A stretch of DNA of 64,000 nucleotides from Psychrobacter sp. GP33 (GCF_014119005.1 NZ_JACGYX010000007.1:42083-106082); one strand, 5' to 3'. Positions 1 through 9,486 are shown, counted from the first letter of the stretch. Notes: generated by a model from the sequence alone, not told the origin. Numbers and translations: made by a program.

Positions 1-834
1 TTGAATAACGTAAGTGTATTTCATGAGATTCTCAAGCTATCAGAAGGTGGTAAATCATTTGAATTTATTACAAGTGGATTTTTTCCTCATAAATTACTTG
101 AGGAATTTTATATTAAAACAAACGATATTGTGAAGAATAATGGAGATACATGTAATATCCGTCTGAGTTCAGATTATTATCATATAGAAAAAATTGTACA
201 TAAGCCGCATGCATTTAGTCTTGAGTACTGGTTAAAAAACAACCCTAGCAATTTGACACTATCATTTAGGTCAATTGATATAGATCGAGGTTTTACTAGA
301 GGATATTTGTTAGATGGATTGAAGAACCTATCGATTAAAAGTGAGATAAAGGAACAAGGGATATTAGAAGATCAGTTAATTATTGATAATAAATATTTTG
401 GAATTGATTATAAAAATCTGGTAAAGCCAACCCACGTGGCAACATCTGAATATTTAAATATTTATGGTTATATTGATGCTATTGAGGAAAAGACAGGTAA
501 GAAATTTACACTTGGAAGCATAAATAAGTATCCTCTTAATAATGGAATGGATATTACAGTAAAGCCGAGTGGCGATGTGCATTTTTATGGAATAGAAAAT
601 ATTGAGATAGGAAATATTAATCACGATATAATCTCATGGAAGCACTTACAAAAATTTGCTGATGATACGCCGTTAATAAAAACTTTGTATACTATGCCAT
701 TTTTAGACTTGATCGAAAAAATTAAAGATAATGACTTTGCAATGAAGCTAATTGAGCAAGCTAATAATCCTTACTGGGTTGTCAAAGAGATTGCACAGCA
801 TGATGACTTTATAGAACGGATGATTGCATCTTGA
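1..834 (+). CDS. hypothetical protein, first gene of the PHP/PRTase operon, possibly cut by the edge
   Basis: I do not recognise this protein family. The frame is open from the first base, which is a TTG, so either that is the start or the gene is truncated by the window. The 277-aa product is charged, rich in Ile, Asn and Lys, and shows no signal peptide or clear membrane segment. Its last codons overlap the TTG start of the PHP gene by four bases, so the two are very probably translated together. A role in the same pathway as the PHP and PRTase-like proteins is inferred from this arrangement only. Confidence 0.6.
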   Translation: MNNVSVFHEILKLSEGGKSFEFITSGFFPHKLLEEFYIKTNDIVKNNGDTCNIRLSSDYYHIEKIVHKPHAFSLEYWLKNNPSNLTLSFRSIDIDRGFTRGYLLDGLKNLSIKSEIKEQGILEDQLIIDNKYFGIDYKNLVKPTHVATSEYLNIYGYIDAIEEKTGKKFTLGSINKYPLNNGMDITVKPSGDVHFYGIENIEIGNINHDIISWKHLQKFADDTPLIKTLYTMPFLDLIEKIKDNDFAMKLIEQANNPYWVVKEIAQHDDFIERMIAS

Positions 835-1640
835 TAGACTCACACGCACATACACATTATTCTAAACATGCGGTTGGGAGTGTCAATGAATTAGTGGAAG
901 CAGCAATAGTTAAGGGAGTGAAAATATTAACTATTACGGATCACGCACCATTTTATGTTGACTCAAAAAATCGCTTACTTGAAACTGAGCTTAATCAATA
1001 TTTTGAAGATATAAATAGAGCTAAAGAGATATATGATGATGACATAATGATTTTGACTGGACTTGAATTAGACTTCATGCCTGAATCTTATTCTTATTTA
1101 GAGAAAATGCTTTCTCAGCTTGAATTAGATTTTATAATAGGTTCTATCCACTATATTCCTATAAAAAATGAAACAGTAAGAGTTTGGGATCTTCCTCATT
1201 TAAACGAAACTAAGGTTTTGAACAGTTATTTCTCAGCATTAAGACAGCTTATTGAAAGTAAATTATTTGATGTAGTTGGCCATCCAGATACTATTCTGAG
1301 GAGTGTTTCAGAAGATGTTTATTGGAGATACATAGAACCTCTGTTACCACTTTTTAAGAAAAATAACATAGGGTATGAGTTAAATACATCAGGGCTTAGA
1401 AAATCTTCTTTTGATATAGAGTTAGGTCAAAAAACTTATGATAAGTGGTCTTACCCTTCAAAATTAGTTGTAGCTGAGCTCATTAAACTCAGTACTACAT
1501 TTACAATTGGCTCTGATGCCCATGATCCTGTTGATGTAGGAAAAGGTTTACAAGAAATAATAAGTGAGCTTATACCTATTGGTCTAAAAAATATTAGTTA
1601 TTTCAAGTCTAGACAACGCATAGATGTTGAGGTCGCTTAA
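831..1640 (+). CDS. PHP-domain metal-dependent phosphoesterase (histidinol-phosphatase-like)
   Basis: A 269-aa protein with the PHP fold: N-terminal DSHAHTHYS (metal-binding HxH near residues 5-7), TDHAP near residue 37, GLELDF near residue 77, IGSIHY near residue 104, GHPD near residue 151 and SDAHDP near residue 229. These His/Asp/Glu ligands make up the usual trinuclear site, so an active phosphoesterase is likely. Length fits histidinol-phosphatase-like PHP proteins, but no his genes are nearby. The neighbours are an unknown protein and a PRTase-like protein, so a nucleotide or sugar-phosphate substrate is more likely than histidinol phosphate. The TTG start is chosen because it overlaps the preceding stop codon. 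Confidence 0.85.
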   Translation: MIDSHAHTHYSKHAVGSVNELVEAAIVKGVKILTITDHAPFYVDSKNRLLETELNQYFEDINRAKEIYDDDIMILTGLELDFMPESYSYLEKMLSQLELDFIIGSIHYIPIKNETVRVWDLPHLNETKVLNSYFSALRQLIESKLFDVVGHPDTILRSVSEDVYWRYIEPLLPLFKKNNIGYELNTSGLRKSSFDIELGQKTYDKWSYPSKLVVAELIKLSTTFTIGSDAHDPVDVGKGLQEIISELIPIGLKNISYFKSRQRIDVEVA

Positions 1641-1680
1641 GTAGTTAATAGTTTAATTTGAATATTAAGAGGCTTAAACA

Positions 1681-2814
1681 GTGGATTTCTTAGAAAATAA
1701 AAATTTCTCTACATTAAATGGAGAAATACTATCCAAGACAACTGATAGAGAAAAACTTAAATACTTTAAAACAGTTGTAGCTCGCTCTGATTATAATGAC
1801 GCAAAAAGAGGTGTACGTGCCTTCGCTTCATATTTATTAGGGAAAAAACTGATAAGCATGGATGAATATGTCTCTCTTTTTGGAGGCCATGCAGTTAATT
1901 ACATCTCTTTAGACAATGACGGTAATTTTTACGATTTAAAATTAAATACTCCAATAGGTAAGTTGTTAGAAACTTACAGTAAAGCTAAATATGGAAGTAT
2001 AGAAGACATTAGACTACTGGCGGGAATTGTAATTTCAAATCTTAGTCAAGCACTTAATTATCCCAATAGCCATTGGCGAAAAATGTTCGAAGAGGCGAGG
2101 TTAGATGGTGGAAATGTAGTGATGATGACAACAGGGTGGCGTAATGTTCCTTCTACAGCAAATATCATTTATGAAATAGTAGTTGAAAATATTAATCTAA
2201 AGCTAGCTAATCTGGGATTGCCTACAATAATTAATATCAAATTGCCTCGACTTGCTCCTGCTTGTGAGAACTATGCAAGCTTAAGCAGTGAGGAAAGAGA
2301 AATTGTTAACGTAAAACAAGATCATGTTATTCCTGCAGAAAATTTCTATAAATGGTCAAGTACGCACGTTATTTTTGGTGATGATGTTTTAGTTACAGGA
2401 GCTACTGCAGATAAAGTATTTTTTGAGTCTATGCGCAACGGAGCTAAATCTTTTCAATCAATTTATCCAATAGCTATAGATCCTATTAAAGCTATTAGGG
2501 ATGCGTCAGCTGAAGAAAAGTTGAATATGAGTTTAGTAAAGGAGATTTTAGATGATGAGGTGATCAAGTTTTTATCACATCCTGACTTTACACCTGTCCT
2601 TAGAACATTAAGATTGGTTCTCTCTGAGAATAATATTTTAGCTTTTGAGCGTTACTTACCAAAAATACCTTCGAAAAACTGTCTGAAACTTTATGTAGCA
2701 GCTTTAGGAAGCGATCTATTAGAAGATAATAGAAGCAAAGCTTCCTTGAGTATGCTGCAAGGATATTTAAAAAACCTCAATATTCTAGATGAAAGTGGCA
2801 TGGTAAGGCAATGA
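1681..2814 (+). CDS. phosphoribosyltransferase-like protein
   Basis: A 377-aa protein whose recognisable part is a type-I PRTase PRPP-binding loop near residues 230-250: hydrophobic strand, GDDVLVTGAT, then a helix. This matches the classic hydrophobic-DD-hydrophobic-TG-T pattern. The N-terminal 200 residues and the C-terminal helical part are unfamiliar. It follows the PHP gene by 40 bases with an AAGAGG-like ribosome site and a GTG start. PRTase and PHP enzymes together suggest synthesis or breakdown of a nucleotide-like metabolite. PRTase domains also occur in conflict and stress operons, and the rest of this island favours that reading. Substrate unknown. Confidence 0.65.
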   Translation: MDFLENKNFSTLNGEILSKTTDREKLKYFKTVVARSDYNDAKRGVRAFASYLLGKKLISMDEYVSLFGGHAVNYISLDNDGNFYDLKLNTPIGKLLETYSKAKYGSIEDIRLLAGIVISNLSQALNYPNSHWRKMFEEARLDGGNVVMMTTGWRNVPSTANIIYEIVVENINLKLANLGLPTIINIKLPRLAPACENYASLSSEEREIVNVKQDHVIPAENFYKWSSTHVIFGDDVLVTGATADKVFFESMRNGAKSFQSIYPIAIDPIKAIRDASAEEKLNMSLVKEILDDEVIKFLSHPDFTPVLRTLRLVLSENNILAFERYLPKIPSKNCLKLYVAALGSDLLEDNRSKASLSMLQGYLKNLNILDESGMVRQ

Positions 2815-2815
2815 G

Positions 2816-2977
2816 GATAATAACAAACCAATCAGTCATCTTGATCGTCAAGAGCCTCGGAACGACCAGCAAGCACCCAACAATAAAATAAGTCAAAACA
2901 ATGTTAGTCATGGTCTTCCACCTGGCCCAGCAGATGACGATATTCCCTTCGCTCCCCACTTTGACGGTCAGTTTTAA
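2816..2977 (+). pseudogene. 3' fragment of an SSB-like gene
   Basis: Directly after the PRTase gene one plus-strand frame encodes a Pro/Gln/Asn-rich linker ending in GPADDDIPFAPHFDGQF and a TAA stop at 2975-2977. DDDIPF is the protein-interaction tip of bacterial single-stranded DNA-binding proteins, and the low-complexity stretch before it is the usual SSB linker. No OB-fold domain lies upstream, since that space is the PRTase gene, so this is a tail left by a deletion or insertion. The extension beyond DDDIPF points to a phage or plasmid SSB rather than the chromosomal one. Confidence 0.6.
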
Positions 2978-3143
2978 AGTTTTTGAAATAACTATCAAAA
3001 TGTTTGTACGGCTTTTATCAGCTAGTTGATCATGTAATTCCTCAAAAAGGGAATATCTGAGTTTAGGTGCTCCATGGCAATGGAGTTATGTTAAAGAAAC
3101 CATAGAAATAAACTTGGTAAACTAACGACTCGATGAGGAGTTT

Positions 3144-3441
3144 ATTATAACTAAGAAATAGCAGAGCTATAGTAAGGGGTTCAAAGTAGAAGCGGTCAAA
3201 AAAATAGTAGACAACAACATTAATCTGAGTGCAACTGTTCGGCAGTTAGGAATAGCGATGTAAACGTTATCCAATTGGCATAACAAAAGCAATCAAAGCA
3301 AGCTTGTCGATACAGATAAATATGCTCCTGAGCTTATGACAGTTCTTGAAAAAATTAAGTAACTCAAACGGCAATTAAAAATAGCTGAAGAGGAACGAGA
3401 GATGCTAAAAAAGGCCACAGTGTACTTCGCGAAAAATAGTT
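3144..3441 (+). pseudogene. IS3-family orfA remnant
   Basis: Conceptual translation gives a degenerate IS3-type OrfA: a helix-turn-helix part (INLSATVRQLGIA), then LSNWH, then the leucine-zipper end (EEEREMLKKATVYFA). Two in-frame TAA codons, near 3260 and 3360, interrupt it and no orfB follows. The insertion is old and inactive. Confidence 0.7.
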
Positions 3442-3519
3442 AGTGAAATATGACTATTCAGTTCTAGTAAGATGGCTTTTAGCCTAGTCCAGTATTCATC
3501 TTTGAGTATGGTCCGGGGC

Positions 3520-3578
3520 ATAGCGAACGTCTAATCTTTTGGTGTGAGAACCTAAAGATTAGACGTTCGCTATTTTTT
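3520..3578 (+). terminator. strong hairpin followed by a T run
   Basis: A perfect 20-bp stem (3520-3539 with 3554-3573) has a 14-base loop and ends in six T residues at 3573-3578. It looks like a rho-independent terminator reading rightward. It sits between the IS3 remnant and the converging TPR gene, so it may also limit leftward transcripts, though there is no T run in that direction. Confidence 0.6.
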
Positions 3579-3622
3579 GTCATCATTTTATTCTCAATGT
3601 TCAACACGCTCTACTGATTTGT

Positions 3623-5983
3623 CTAAACTTTCTCTATCTCAATGGTGTTCCATTTACCTTCTTTTAGCAGCACTAGAATTTTAACGTCTTGGTCGTGCGT
3701 AATACCTGCTTCTTTGATTACCCTGCTTGGGATATGATAATCTTCTAAAAAAGCAAAGTTTGGATTAGTGATATCCACATCTGTTCCTTGGGCTTGATCG
3801 TAGCTTAGTGTCCTGCCATCTTTTTTATACTTAAGCCTAACCTCACCGTAAACACTCTTAACGATAGCGTTGTTGGTTTTATCTGTATCAGTCGCATCAA
3901 GTACTTTTGCCATCTTTTTCTTGAACTTAGTGTTGTAGTGCATGAAATACTTAATGGCGATACACTTACCAACTTTCGGCTCAATTTTGGAATTAGCAAA
4001 TAGGATATTACCGTTTATAGCCTCACTGTGATGATAGTGGAATAGCTCTCTATTCTGATTAACACCGTCAATGACTGCGATAGCTTCCATCGCATTACCA
4101 ATAATGTCTTTATAGGTAGTATCTGACTTTTCAACCAAGACTGCAGTATGACGTTCTTTGGCTTTATCGTAGTAAACCTTGCATTTGATTACATCGTTAA
4201 TCTTGGTGTTTCTTAGTGCTTTAAATCGACGACTTTTAGTGACTATCTCAATATCTTGTAAGTTACTCACCGCAATCATTTCATCGCTCTTGTCGTTCTT
4301 GGTACTTGTCCAAGCCTGAAACACTAGGAAGTCTTGCCACGCAATATCTTTGTAGATATAACTCTCAGCAAGCTCAGTATTTTTTCTATAGTAATTTCTG
4401 TCGTAATCCAAAGCGGTTACTTCGGACAAGCCAGCCATCAATTTATTAAATTCTTGCGATATTTTCCATTCTTTGAATTTTCGATGACTCTCATAAGTTT
4501 CCAGCTCTCTTTTTGCTTCCCGTAAACTCTGCTGATTAATTAACAGCGTCGCCAAGTTGAGTCTAATATCACCTAAAAAATCTTCTGCAGGCTGTTTGCT
4601 GATCGCCATGCAAAGCATAGATATGGCAATTTTTGGTTCACTTGCCTGTAATAATTTAGCGAGTTCATGCCAAGCATAAGCTTGATCGTTAAGACTTAGC
4701 AGTACATCTTTATATAAGGTAATTGCTTTATCAGGCTCACCAACCTTGATTAAGACCCGTGCATAGTTCCTGAGTGCCCAAACATCCTTATTATAATGGG
4801 TGGCTGCTTTTTCAAAGAGCGGTTGCATCCACCGTACTTCATCTGGATTTTGATTTTGATTGTCTTTAATAGAGTCGATTAACTTACTGAGTGCTTTTTC
4901 AACTAATGACTTAGTAGGCTTGTCGTTATAGACACCTCTAACCCAATCTTCTCTCTGGAAGTTTTGTACGCCCCAACGCTGTAGGAAGCTAGGGAATCGC
5001 CATGTTTGAGTCTCAATCATCGTTCTCTCTGCTACCACAAGTATTTCCGAATGCCATTTACCTGCGCCATAGCCTGAATAGTTATTTACATACCTATCTA
5101 AGATATTCCACAGGTCATGCAACCGATTTTCTTTATTAGCATTCATCGCCAACCAAAAAATACTTTCACAGTAACTGTCTATCAGCGATATGTTGTGCGG
5201 TATCTTTATTCGCTTATCAAGATCGTTGAAGTCAATAACAGAGGGTGAGTTGACCAATTCCTTACCAAGCCGCTCTAAGAGAGCTGCCGTCACTTTTCCT
5301 TGGTACTCACTTGGTCTTACATCCTCTGGACTAAGATAAGCAGGATTCCAACTTAAGAAATATTTGTAAATATCAATACCTTGATTTGAGCGACTGTAGT
5401 ACATCACAAACGCTAGTATCTGAGAATGCAACATGCTCGGCTTCTCAACGTTCAGGTTGTTGTATTCAACTAGCATTCTTTTTACCGCAAGCACAGGCAT
5501 CTGCTCAGCCTCGGCTTTAAGGCATCTGTAAATTGCCCAGCCATACTTTTCAGCCTGCGAAACAGGTAGGTTGCCATACTGACTGCTTATAGCTCTAAAT
5601 TCATTCAATGCCTGTTGATGCTGGTGTGCCTTACTTAACCTGTTGGCGTTTTCAACAGCGTGATTTGTCGGACTCATTTGCACTCTAAGTCGCTCAATGC
5701 CCTCATTGATGTATTGGTCGTTCAGGCGCATGTTTACCAGCTGATTGAACCAATTGTTAGCGTTACTAGGGTTGTTCTTTAACTCAGCCTTAACTATGTC
5801 GTGTAATACCCACGCCAATGCTCTTTGTACCCACTCGTCATTCCTATCCGCGTTATAAAGCGTCATAGCTAACTGATGGGCTTGTTGTAAGTTACCTTGC
5901 TTACGAAGTGCTGTGACTTGATTAGTGCCACTATCAGCGTATTTATTCTGATAGGAAGTGTTGTTACTGATTAATCTAGCCAT
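3623..5983 (-). CDS. TPR-repeat protein with C-terminal S1/cold-shock-like OB fold
   Basis: A 786-aa protein. Residues about 20-560 form helical repeats of TPR type, for example GEPDKAITLYKDVL and QAYAWHELAKLLQ. The last 180 residues look like one or two OB folds: a final unit with YGEVRLKYKKDGR, PNFAFLEDYHIPS and DVKILVLLKEGKW matches the S1/cold-shock layout, preceded by a similar beta-rich block. Such OB domains usually bind single-stranded nucleic acid. The start codon overlaps the end of the NERD-helicase gene by eight bases, so the two are one operon. I infer a scaffold or sensor partner for that nuclease-helicase, probably in phage defence. No catalytic motif is seen. Confidence 0.7.
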   Translation of the reverse strand: MARLISNNTSYQNKYADSGTNQVTALRKQGNLQQAHQLAMTLYNADRNDEWVQRALAWVLHDIVKAELKNNPSNANNWFNQLVNMRLNDQYINEGIERLRVQMSPTNHAVENANRLSKAHQHQQALNEFRAISSQYGNLPVSQAEKYGWAIYRCLKAEAEQMPVLAVKRMLVEYNNLNVEKPSMLHSQILAFVMYYSRSNQGIDIYKYFLSWNPAYLSPEDVRPSEYQGKVTAALLERLGKELVNSPSVIDFNDLDKRIKIPHNISLIDSYCESIFWLAMNANKENRLHDLWNILDRYVNNYSGYGAGKWHSEILVVAERTMIETQTWRFPSFLQRWGVQNFQREDWVRGVYNDKPTKSLVEKALSKLIDSIKDNQNQNPDEVRWMQPLFEKAATHYNKDVWALRNYARVLIKVGEPDKAITLYKDVLLSLNDQAYAWHELAKLLQASEPKIAISMLCMAISKQPAEDFLGDIRLNLATLLINQQSLREAKRELETYESHRKFKEWKISQEFNKLMAGLSEVTALDYDRNYYRKNTELAESYIYKDIAWQDFLVFQAWTSTKNDKSDEMIAVSNLQDIEIVTKSRRFKALRNTKINDVIKCKVYYDKAKERHTAVLVEKSDTTYKDIIGNAMEAIAVIDGVNQNRELFHYHHSEAINGNILFANSKIEPKVGKCIAIKYFMHYNTKFKKKMAKVLDATDTDKTNNAIVKSVYGEVRLKYKKDGRTLSYDQAQGTDVDITNPNFAFLEDYHIPSRVIKEAGITHDQDVKILVLLKEGKWNTIEIEKV

Positions 5984-8900
5984 TATCGTCGCTCCCTTTA
6001 GGCATGAATGATTCTAATACGTCAACGAAAGTGCTTTTGATAGCCTCGTCTGAGTATGCTGTCATAACGACTTTAGAGAATGTGCCGATATTGTTATAAT
6101 TCAGCTCAACCAACAAGTACGAGCCAGCCCCTGATATTTTCATTGTGTCCTTGTATTTGTCTTCGTTTATCCACTGAATAGAGTAGCCCTTGCCATTTAA
6201 TGCGTCATTAATACTCTCGTAGCAACCTGCTTTCCATTCAGGCGTGACGAACTCAAAATTCTCAAGACCCTTGGCACTGGCAAACATGCCAACCACCTTA
6301 CTATTGAGATCATTGTTACTGCCTGACGCTGGCTTGACTTGCACATTACCATTCTTCTTGTATGAAAAATTGACGAGTGTGCTACTTGCGCCATCGGTTA
6401 GCTCGTATGCCTCTTGGTAGTTGTTATGGCGTATGGATTTAACCGTCAAGCCGTGAGTGCCAATCAATGTATTCACATGGTCAAAAATTTGAACGGTGAT
6501 TGAGGTAAATTCGTTTTGCTCAAAACCATGCTGGCTAGGTAGCCCTTTGTCTATAGTGCTATCTAGCACCAGATAAGATGGGATTTTATTATTAGGCTTG
6601 TCCTCAATAACAATTTTGTCAAATGGTGAGATATTTTCAATGTTTACGATGTTGACCTTACGGTTGGCTCTAGTGATGCCTGAGTACAACCAACGAAAGT
6701 AAGCGTCATTCATCGTACCTCTGTTGGCTGGCTTCGCATCAAGCAAGATACTATCCCATCTGTACGACATGGCTTTATTGACAGTGATGCACCACCCATA
6801 ACGCAAATGAAGGCTATTGGATAGTTTGAAGTAATCACTTGATGTGTCGTGTCTTACCATTCGCATAGAGTCGCGTTTATGGTACTTAGCTGCCTTTTTA
6901 ACAATGCGCTTCAACGTCGCTTCTTCTTGCTTAAGTTTAGTAATGACTTTTTCGCCATTCTCTAATCTAACCTTGAGAGTTTCGATAATACCTAGTTGAT
7001 CTTGGTATGCTTTTGATGCCATGACCTCCATTTCAGCTTGCGAACCCTCAAAAGGGTAGGACTTAAGCAGTATGTTTAGCTTCTGATTGATTAGAATCTT
7101 AATGGCTAGTTTTTCATCTTCCGATAAGTCTTCGGCAAGATAGTTTTCTAAGTAGCAGGTTTCTACTGTTTCTCCTGAGTCGCACAATTTAAGAGTCAGG
7201 TCTTTGAAGAATAACGTAATAGGCTCTTTGTTTTTTCTTTCGACAACATGGGTTGTTGATTCGCCAGTATCAACAACCCATGCAAAGTCGCCATTAAATA
7301 TTCGCTTGGCAGGATTGATGGTGTCATCCACTGAGAGCGCATTTACATTATTATTGATTAGGACGAGATCGTCTGTCGTAAGGATAATGCCATTCTTGAG
7401 CAGCGTTTTCTTAATCCACAGATTGACCGCACTACAGGATTTATTGGTGTAGTTTAGAATTTTGAAATCGTTTTTTAGATTGTCTGCAATCAGTTTGGGT
7501 GTATCGCTTCTATCTAGCAGTGTGAAGTTATCGCCATAGTCAAAACTAAGATTGTTGAAGCGTTTTTTGTCGATATCATCAACTAAATAACGAGCCTGCG
7601 CGGTTATGTCATTACCCTGTTTAGGGGTTAGTGAGAAAACCTTGGATTCATTCTTTAGTTTAAGGTGTGAGGTATAGAACAATGTATTAAGCGCATTTTC
7701 ATCTTTTTTACCCATAATCATGTGGTATTGATCGCCAATAAATATGACCTTACGTTTACTTTCGCCCAAATTCATGAATGTCAGGAAGTCGGCAAGCACT
7801 CTGCCTGTACCGAACTGCTTTATGAGTGGCTGAACAAATGAATTGGAAAGCAGATGTGCTTCATCGACGATGTAAAGGGTTTTATCTTCATCGTCGCAAC
7901 TCTTTATAGGGATAATCTCTATAAACCCATCCAAACCTGAGTCATCTTCTACCACATCAATCACATCGGACTTATCGCCTTTTTTGCCGTCGTATTCCTC
8001 AACAAATTGACTGCTACCGCCATAAATATAGCCGTACATACTACTAAAATCGCTATTATCATGTAAAAGGTTCTTTATCACTTTGTATGAGGTCGCTAAT
8101 AACTCAACTTGAAGAAACCCATGTCTGAAAGCCATATCTTTAATATGAGGTATTAAATAGGACTTGCCGCTTTGTGATGCAGCTTGAAGTATAAACACCT
8201 TTTCATCATCGTCTTCTAGGAACTGCTTGATGTACTGCAAAGCTGCTTCTTGGTCGGCATAAAGGCTATTACTACCAATTCTCTCAGCCACGCCAAAATC
8301 AATATCAAATTTAGGCCTGGTAGTAATCTTAGGTTCATTCACAACATCAGGCGTTGTATCAACCACCACAACATCTTCACTATATGCTTCATTTAACTGA
8401 AAGCTATCAGCCTTAAACACATCTTTAAATATCTCAAATGATTTACCACTAAGATTGACTTCATCGTCGGTTACATCAAGGATGTCCTTAATGACCTCTA
8501 AGTAGCCATTTTTATCTGTTATGAAAAAATCTAGTTCGTCTTTTCGAGGGATTGAGCCAATTAACTCAATAGGGTGTTGGAAGCAGACTATTCGCTTGGC
8601 GTGAGAGGGGTTGAGTAGGTCGCCATGAGCTTGTATGGCTTCTTTGAGTGGGCTGTTATGATGAACCCATATCATTGCTCTCTTTTGCTGAGTGAGCTGC
8701 TTGTAGGGGTTTATATGGCTGCCACCCTTGATTAAATCACCACTTTCATTCGTCCACACTGAATCTGCAAAGTCTTTATGGTTAGGTAGGGTGATTGCAC
8801 CACCAAAATTCTTGAAGTCGATTATACATACCGTGTTATTTGCAACGAGCAAGCCATCAATCTGTAGGTTCTCAGACTGAACGCATATAGAGTTACCAAT

Positions 8901-9014
8901 AAGTATGCCCTCTAAGCCGTATCTATCAAATAACATAGATAGGTTCTGCGCGAACTCTCTAAAAAAGGTGTTCTCATAACTCCTGACTGACAAACCCCTA
9001 CGAATTTCTAGCAT
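5976..9014 (-). CDS. NERD-domain nuclease fused to SF1-type helicase
   Basis: A 1012-aa fusion. Residues about 10-110 are a NERD (nuclease-related) domain: QIDGLLV near 51 and IIDFKNF near 64-70 supply the D...DxK pattern of restriction-fold nucleases. The ATPase core has a Walker A variant AASQSGKSY near 278-286 and a DEAH box in YIVDEAHLL near 382-390, then FIGDQYHM and, near residue 750, TVNKAMSYRWDSILLD, as in SF1/DUF2075-like helicases. The final 200 residues are unassigned. The TPR/OB gene follows with an overlap. NERD-helicase fusions are frequent in defence islands, so DNA cleavage coupled to unwinding is the likely activity. Phage defence itself is inferred from context. Confidence 0.8.
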   Translation of the reverse strand: MLEIRRGLSVRSYENTFFREFAQNLSMLFDRYGLEGILIGNSICVQSENLQIDGLLVANNTVCIIDFKNFGGAITLPNHKDFADSVWTNESGDLIKGGSHINPYKQLTQQKRAMIWVHHNSPLKEAIQAHGDLLNPSHAKRIVCFQHPIELIGSIPRKDELDFFITDKNGYLEVIKDILDVTDDEVNLSGKSFEIFKDVFKADSFQLNEAYSEDVVVVDTTPDVVNEPKITTRPKFDIDFGVAERIGSNSLYADQEAALQYIKQFLEDDDEKVFILQAASQSGKSYLIPHIKDMAFRHGFLQVELLATSYKVIKNLLHDNSDFSSMYGYIYGGSSQFVEEYDGKKGDKSDVIDVVEDDSGLDGFIEIIPIKSCDDEDKTLYIVDEAHLLSNSFVQPLIKQFGTGRVLADFLTFMNLGESKRKVIFIGDQYHMIMGKKDENALNTLFYTSHLKLKNESKVFSLTPKQGNDITAQARYLVDDIDKKRFNNLSFDYGDNFTLLDRSDTPKLIADNLKNDFKILNYTNKSCSAVNLWIKKTLLKNGIILTTDDLVLINNNVNALSVDDTINPAKRIFNGDFAWVVDTGESTTHVVERKNKEPITLFFKDLTLKLCDSGETVETCYLENYLAEDLSEDEKLAIKILINQKLNILLKSYPFEGSQAEMEVMASKAYQDQLGIIETLKVRLENGEKVITKLKQEEATLKRIVKKAAKYHKRDSMRMVRHDTSSDYFKLSNSLHLRYGWCITVNKAMSYRWDSILLDAKPANRGTMNDAYFRWLYSGITRANRKVNIVNIENISPFDKIVIEDKPNNKIPSYLVLDSTIDKGLPSQHGFEQNEFTSITVQIFDHVNTLIGTHGLTVKSIRHNNYQEAYELTDGASSTLVNFSYKKNGNVQVKPASGSNNDLNSKVVGMFASAKGLENFEFVTPEWKAGCYESINDALNGKGYSIQWINEDKYKDTMKISGAGSYLLVELNYNNIGTFSKVVMTAYSDEAIKSTFVDVLESFMPKGSDDNG

Positions 9015-9177
9015 TTCTCTTCCTTAAAAACAACGACTTCACATATAGAAACTATAATGACAACTTAGAACTCTCTCCTGTAGCAAAACCAATGAAGAAG
9101 TATTTTTAGGTCGTTTTATCAGACTTGCCATTTGACCTAGATATATTAATAAAGACCTGTAGTAGAGCAAAGAGAAC
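9015..9177 (-). promoter_or_regulatory. probable promoter region of the NERD-TPR operon
   Basis: AT-rich spacer upstream of the NERD-helicase gene. A purine-rich GGAAGAGAA just before the ATG on the minus strand serves as ribosome site. No operator or convincing -35/-10 pair was found by eye. Confidence 0.3.
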
Positions 9178-9218
9178 AACAATAGTAGATATCTTGTGAA
9201 GAGATATCTACTATTGTT
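9178..9218 (-). terminator. hairpin terminator of the 89-aa gene
   Basis: A perfect 17-bp stem (9178-9194 with 9202-9218) with a 7-base loop begins at the stop codon of the small gene upstream. It is followed on the minus strand by a modest T-rich stretch. It separates that gene from the NERD operon. Confidence 0.55.
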
Positions 9219-9486
9219 ACTTCTTAGATCGTATGGCTTTAGCTATGATAGTTTGTTCCATAGTCAGACCATTACTGAGGATATCTTCATTTTCAATATC
9301 AGGAACAGATAAGTTTTTAAGTGTACAATCCGTACCCACTGGAGTACTAGCAATTACTAACTCGAAGGTACGTGGGTATTCACCCTTCTTATTATGATAC
9401 CTGAGTGTCAAACCGTTCTGACTGGCCATATCACGTATGTAGCCCCAATCACGTTTGATATCACCGTCGGTATATCGTCTATTCAT
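9217..9486 (-). CDS. small hypothetical protein (89 aa)
   Basis: An 89-aa protein of unknown family. It is basic at the N-terminus (MNRRYTDGDIKRDWGYIRDM) with a beta-type middle and a helical tail ending AKAIRSKK, and has no signal peptide. The hairpin at its stop codon supports a real transcription unit. It stands alone upstream of the NERD operon in the same direction and could be a regulator of it, but nothing in the sequence proves that. Confidence 0.5.
   Translation of the reverse strand: MNRRYTDGDIKRDWGYIRDMASQNGLTLRYHNKKGEYPRTFELVIASTPVGTDCTLKNLSVPDIENEDILSNGLTMEQTIIAKAIRSKK

Noticed and set aside
831..1640. Assignment as histidinol phosphatase (hisK/hisJ)
   Set aside because: PHP motifs fit the superfamily, but no histidine genes are near and the linked PRTase-like gene suggests a different substrate.
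7204..7452. 82-aa plus-strand frame within the NERD-helicase gene
   Set aside because: Antisense shadow of a clearly conserved protein, with no ribosome site or recognisable domain.
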